A DNA stretch of 8,415 nucleotides, taken from NCBI GenBank assembly GCA_044866695.1, contig JBIOUF010000113.1:1-8415 (forward strand), read 5' to 3'. This document shows, piece by piece, positions 6,645-8,415 of this stretch (position 1 is its first letter; every line of letters begins with the position of its first letter). This stretch comes from JBIOUF01 sp044866695 (GTDB lineage Bacteria > Actinomycetota > Actinomycetes > Propionibacteriales > Nocardioidaceae). The position numbers and the translations under genes are program-made. The notes beneath the pieces are model-generated. The model was not told the origin of the DNA and ran no database searches. It was given only the letters and a program-made list of their open reading frames with translations.

Positions 6645-6673
6645 GTTACGTTTGAGGTTTCTGTGACTACAGT
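6645..6673 (+). promoter_or_regulatory. Candidate promoter for the DUF1906 gene
   Basis: GTTACG at 6645-6650 and TACAGT at 6668-6673 are separated by 17 nt. The -10 fits TAnnnT; the -35 is only a partial match. The stretch 6630-6672 is clearly less GC-rich than its surroundings, as expected for a promoter. The predicted start near 6680 gives a leader of about 24 nt. Confidence 0.4.
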
Positions 6674-6677
6674 GGCG

Positions 6678-6696
6678 TCCCATCCGACGATGGGAG
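6678..6696 (+). promoter_or_regulatory. Ribosome binding site folded into a 7-bp hairpin
   Basis: GGGAG at 6692-6696 is a good Shine-Dalgarno seven bases before the ATG at 6704 and decides that start. The same bases form the 3' arm of a perfect stem-loop: TCCCATC (6678-6684), loop CGAC, GATGGGA (6689-6695). Folding would hide four or more bases of the site. If transcription starts near 6680, the hairpin would lie at the very 5' end of the mRNA, and one or two outer pairs might be lost. Confidence 0.5.
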
Positions 6697-6703
6697 TCCG
6701 GTC

Positions 6704-8071
6704 ATGTCCGTCTCCGTGCCATCCGCGCCCCGGCAGCCGGTGCGGCGTCGCGCGGCCCTGCGGTCCGCCGTCCTGGCCCTGGCGACCGGCCTGGTCGCCG
6801 GCACCGTGTCGGCGACCGCGAGCCCCGCCGCGGCCGCGAACCCGCCCACGGTGACCGACTTCACCGGCTACGGGTTCGACCAGTGCGTCGCTCCGACCCA
6901 GGCCGCCATGGACGCGTGGCTGCGCGGCTCGCCGTACTGGGCGGTGGGCATCTACATCTCCGGCGACTCGCGCGGCTGCCGCACCCAGCCCAACCTCACC
7001 CCGGCGTGGGTGCGGACCCAGCTGGCCCACCGCTGGCGGCTGCTGCCGATCACGCTGGGCCCGCAGGCGTCGTGCAGCACCCGCTACCCCCGGTACGGCG
7101 ACGACGAGACCATCAGGCCGGCCAGCCGGCGCAACTACCGGCCGGCGCGCCTGCAGGGCCGTGCCGAGGCGGCCCGGACGGTGGCCGAGGCCAAGCGGCT
7201 GGGCATCGTGCCGCGCAGCACGCTGTGGTACGACCTGGAGGCCTTCGACTCCCGCCGGACCCGGTGCCGGGAGTCCGCGATCCGGTTCCTGCACGGCTGG
7301 ACCAACCGGCTGCACGAGCTCGGCTACGTCTCCGGGGTCTACTCCAGCGCCGCATCCGGGATCCGCATGCTCGACGACGTCCGGGTCACCACCGGCCACG
7401 GCATCTCGCTGCCGGACCGGATCTGGGTCGGCGACTGGAACGGGCGCGCCGACACCGCCTCCTCCTACATCCGCTCCGACGGCTGGCTGCCCGGCGGCCG
7501 GGTGCACCAGTACCGCGGCGGCCACCCGGAGACCTGGGGCGGCGTCACCATCAACGTCGACTCCAACTGGCTCGACCTGGGCCGGGGCTCCACGCCGGGG
7601 ACCCGGCCGGTGCACTGCGGGGGCGTCCGCGTGGGCTTCCGCAGCTATCCCCTCCTGGACCGGGGCGCCACCGGCCCGCGGGTGAAGGCGGCGCAGTGCC
7701 TCTTGGAGGAGCAGGGGTTCGGCAGCGGCGCGGTCGACGGCCGGTACGACGCCGCCGTGGTCGCCGCGGTCCGGGCGTTCCGGGCCGCGCACGGGTTCGC
7801 GGACCGGCCGTACCTGTCCACGCGGCCCTGGATGGCCCTGCACGCGGCCGGTCCCAGGCCGCTGGTGAAGTACGGCGCCGCCAGCGACGGGGTCCGGCGG
7901 CTGCAGCGGGCGCTCAACGCCCATGGCGGCTACCGCCTGGAGGCGACCGGCACGTTCGAGGGCGAGACGACCGCCGCGGTGAAGGCCTACCAGAAGGCGC
8001 TCGGGGCGGCGCCGACGGGCGTCGTCACGCCGGGCCTGTGGCGCCGGCTCCAGGCGGGCCGGCTCGCCTGA
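6704..8071 (+). CDS. Exported DUF1906 (glycoside hydrolase-like) protein with two peptidoglycan-binding domains
   Basis: This is a 455-residue secreted cell-wall protein. An RRRAALRS start followed by a hydrophobic run and SPAAAAN gives a signal peptide cut near residue 45; the twin arginines suggest Tat export, though the motif is not ideal. Residues about 53-300 match the DUF1906/Rv2525c-like domain, a TIM-barrel related to GH25 lysozyme-type enzymes. It begins TGYGFDQC (D59), contains LWYDLEAF (D177, E179) on a strand end where GH25-like catalytic acids lie, then YVSGVYSS and IWVGDWN. Two PG_binding_1 repeats follow: about 315-380 (LLDRGATGPRVKAAQCLLEE) and 386-452 (YGAASDGVRRLQRALNAHGG). 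The likely role is binding, and perhaps trimming, of peptidoglycan or another wall polymer. Activity is unproven for this family. Several cysteines in the exported part could form disulfides. It stands alone, with its own promoter and RBS, and faces a convergent gene across a repeat array. Confidence 0.88.
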   Translation: MSVSVPSAPRQPVRRRAALRSAVLALATGLVAGTVSATASPAAAANPPTVTDFTGYGFDQCVAPTQAAMDAWLRGSPYWAVGIYISGDSRGCRTQPNLTPAWVRTQLAHRWRLLPITLGPQASCSTRYPRYGDDETIRPASRRNYRPARLQGRAEAARTVAEAKRLGIVPRSTLWYDLEAFDSRRTRCRESAIRFLHGWTNRLHELGYVSGVYSSAASGIRMLDDVRVTTGHGISLPDRIWVGDWNGRADTASSYIRSDGWLPGGRVHQYRGGHPETWGGVTINVDSNWLDLGRGSTPGTRPVHCGGVRVGFRSYPLLDRGATGPRVKAAQCLLEEQGFGSGAVDGRYDAAVVAAVRAFRAAHGFADRPYLSTRPWMALHAAGPRPLVKYGAASDGVRRLQRALNAHGGYRLEATGTFEGETTAAVKAYQKALGAAPTGVVTPGLWRRLQAGRLA

Positions 8072-8087
8072 GCCCTCCCGCCCCCCC

Positions 8088-8131
8088 GGTGGTTGAGGAG
8101 CGAGCCGCTAGGCGAGCGTCTCGAAACCACC
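8088..8131 (+). repeat. Palindromic intergenic repeat, copy 1
   Basis: This 44-nt element starts GGTGGTTGAGGAGCGAGC and ends GCGAGCGTCTCGAAACCACC. The outer GGTGGTT/AACCACC pair perfectly, a two-base bulge and GAG/CTC follow, and a small GCC-GCTA-GGC hairpin can form at the centre. It lies 16 nt after the DUF1906 stop and may end transcription. I recall this motif as a common dispersed repeat in Nocardioides-type genomes. Confidence 0.85.
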
Positions 8132-8168
8132 CCCGCCCGCGCGCAGTCCCCGCCACGGCCCGCCTCCC

Positions 8169-8212
8169 GGTGGTTGAGGAGCGAGCCGCTAGGCGAGCGT
8201 CTCGAAACCACC
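8169..8212 (+). repeat. Palindromic intergenic repeat, copy 2
   Basis: Identical over 44 nt to copy 1 and in the same orientation, 81 nt downstream. Confidence 0.85.
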
Positions 8213-8246
8213 CCTGCCCGCGCGCAGTCCCCGCTACGGCCCCCTT

Positions 8247-8284
8247 GGTTGGCTTCGTGACGCTCGCAAGCTCGCTCCTCAGCC
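8247..8284 (-). repeat. Palindromic intergenic repeat, copy 3 (inverted, degenerate)
   Basis: The minus strand reads GGCTGAGGAGCGAGC, TT, GCGAGCGT, CACGAAGCCAACC. It matches both conserved arms of copies 1 and 2, with a 2-nt instead of 6-nt centre and several substitutions. Confidence 0.7.
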
Positions 8285-8287
8285 CGA

Positions 8288-8323
8288 GTCGAGACGCCTC
8301 GGCTGCCGCTCCGGCTCCTGAAC
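8288..8323 (-). repeat. Palindromic intergenic repeat, copy 4 (inverted, most decayed)
   Basis: The minus strand begins GTTCAGGAGC and ends GGCGTCTCGAC. It keeps the spacing and ends of the family core while the middle has diverged. It lies 20 nt from the stop of the minus-strand gene at the right edge. Confidence 0.5.
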
Positions 8324-8342
8324 AGCGAGGCGATGGTGCGGG

Positions 8343-8415
8343 TCAACCGGCGCGGGGCAGCCGCTCGACCACGTAGTCGATGCAGTGGGTGAGCGCCTCG
8401 ACGTCGTCGGGGTCG
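8343..8415 (-). CDS. C-terminal end of an unidentified protein
   Basis: The final 23 codons and TGA stop of a gene entering from the right edge read DPDDVEALTHCIDYVVERLP followed by RAG. Codon use is strongly GC-biased, as in the genes around it, and the stretch looks like a closing amphipathic helix after an acidic turn. I do not recognise the family and will not guess one. It converges on the DUF1906 gene across the repeat array. That it is coding rests on codon bias and on the non-coding look of the DNA just past the stop. Confidence 0.6.
   Translation of the reverse strand, partial: DPDDVEALTHCIDYVVERLPRAG

Larger units (their letters stand above)
8085..8242 (+). repeat. Near-perfect tandem duplication with an 81-nt period
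   Basis: Bases 8085-8161 match 8166-8242 over 77 positions with two differences, at 8134/8215 and 8154/8235. Both differences are C in the first copy and T in the second. Each unit contains one 44-nt palindromic repeat plus a shared tail (GCCCGCGCGCAGTCCCCG). The high identity indicates a recent duplication or slippage. Confidence 0.9.

Noticed and set aside
6601..6663. A 20-codon upstream open frame (starts MNYRRVVPELL)
   Set aside because: It has no usable ribosome site, overlaps the proposed promoter of the DUF1906 gene and would lie upstream of the predicted transcript start.
8085..8323. A CRISPR array
   Set aside because: The repeats change orientation and decay, only one spacer-like interval is clean and it is duplicated, and no cas genes are present.
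7987..8346. A 119-codon minus-strand frame across the repeat array
   Set aside because: It translates the palindromic repeats and the antisense end of the DUF1906 gene. The duplicated peptide segments simply reflect the DNA duplication.
6883..8376. A 497-codon plus-strand frame overlapping the DUF1906 gene and the repeats
   Set aside because: It is out of frame with a well-supported gene, Arg/Gly/Pro-rich, and reads through non-coding repeats.

Overview
This 8.4-kb window is very GC-rich, with strong third-position GC and GTG starts. The PurF and PurM proteins resemble actinobacterial homologues, and the palindromic intergenic repeat has a core (GGTTGAGGAGCGAGC ... GCGAGCGTCTCGAAACC) that I associate from memory with Nocardioides-type Actinomycetota. 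The best guess is chromosomal DNA of a Nocardioidaceae-like actinobacterium. There are no plasmid, phage, transposase, tRNA, rRNA or CRISPR signatures.

Layout. Minus strand, right to left: an M20 zinc dipeptidase (2247-3593), purF (620-2236) and purM (1-623, cut by the left edge) form a tight unit. It has a 10-nt gap and then a 4-nt GTGA overlap, and contributes the first and fifth steps of de novo purine synthesis. Divergent from it, 46 nt away, is a homocysteine S-methyltransferase (mmuM, 3640-4557). A secreted short M1 zinc aminopeptidase (4605-6047) follows in the same direction. A small minus-strand SCP_3-type gene (6060-6419) converges on the M1 gene. Its relatives usually sit right beside purF, so the plus-strand pair looks like an interruption of an older neighbourhood. 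A 284-nt intergenic region follows, holding a 13-bp inverted repeat and a promoter/RBS-hairpin region. It leads to an exported DUF1906 (glycoside-hydrolase-like) protein with two peptidoglycan-binding domains (6704-8071). The last 271-nt gap, between convergent genes, is filled by four copies of a palindromic repeat (two direct, two inverted and decayed). The 3' end of an unidentified minus-strand gene lies at the right edge.

How the parts relate. The genes mix nucleotide synthesis, methionine/homocysteine metabolism, peptide turnover and cell-wall biology, and do not form one obvious pathway. The most coherent unexpected signal is regulatory. Five of the six complete genes have a -10-like hexamer (xAnnnT) ending 6-7 nt before the start codon, the expected arrangement for leaderless transcripts. 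Only the DUF1906 gene has a conventional Shine-Dalgarno, and that one is folded into a perfect 7-bp hairpin. I see no convincing new defence, biosynthetic or mobile system; most of the window is ordinary housekeeping sequence.
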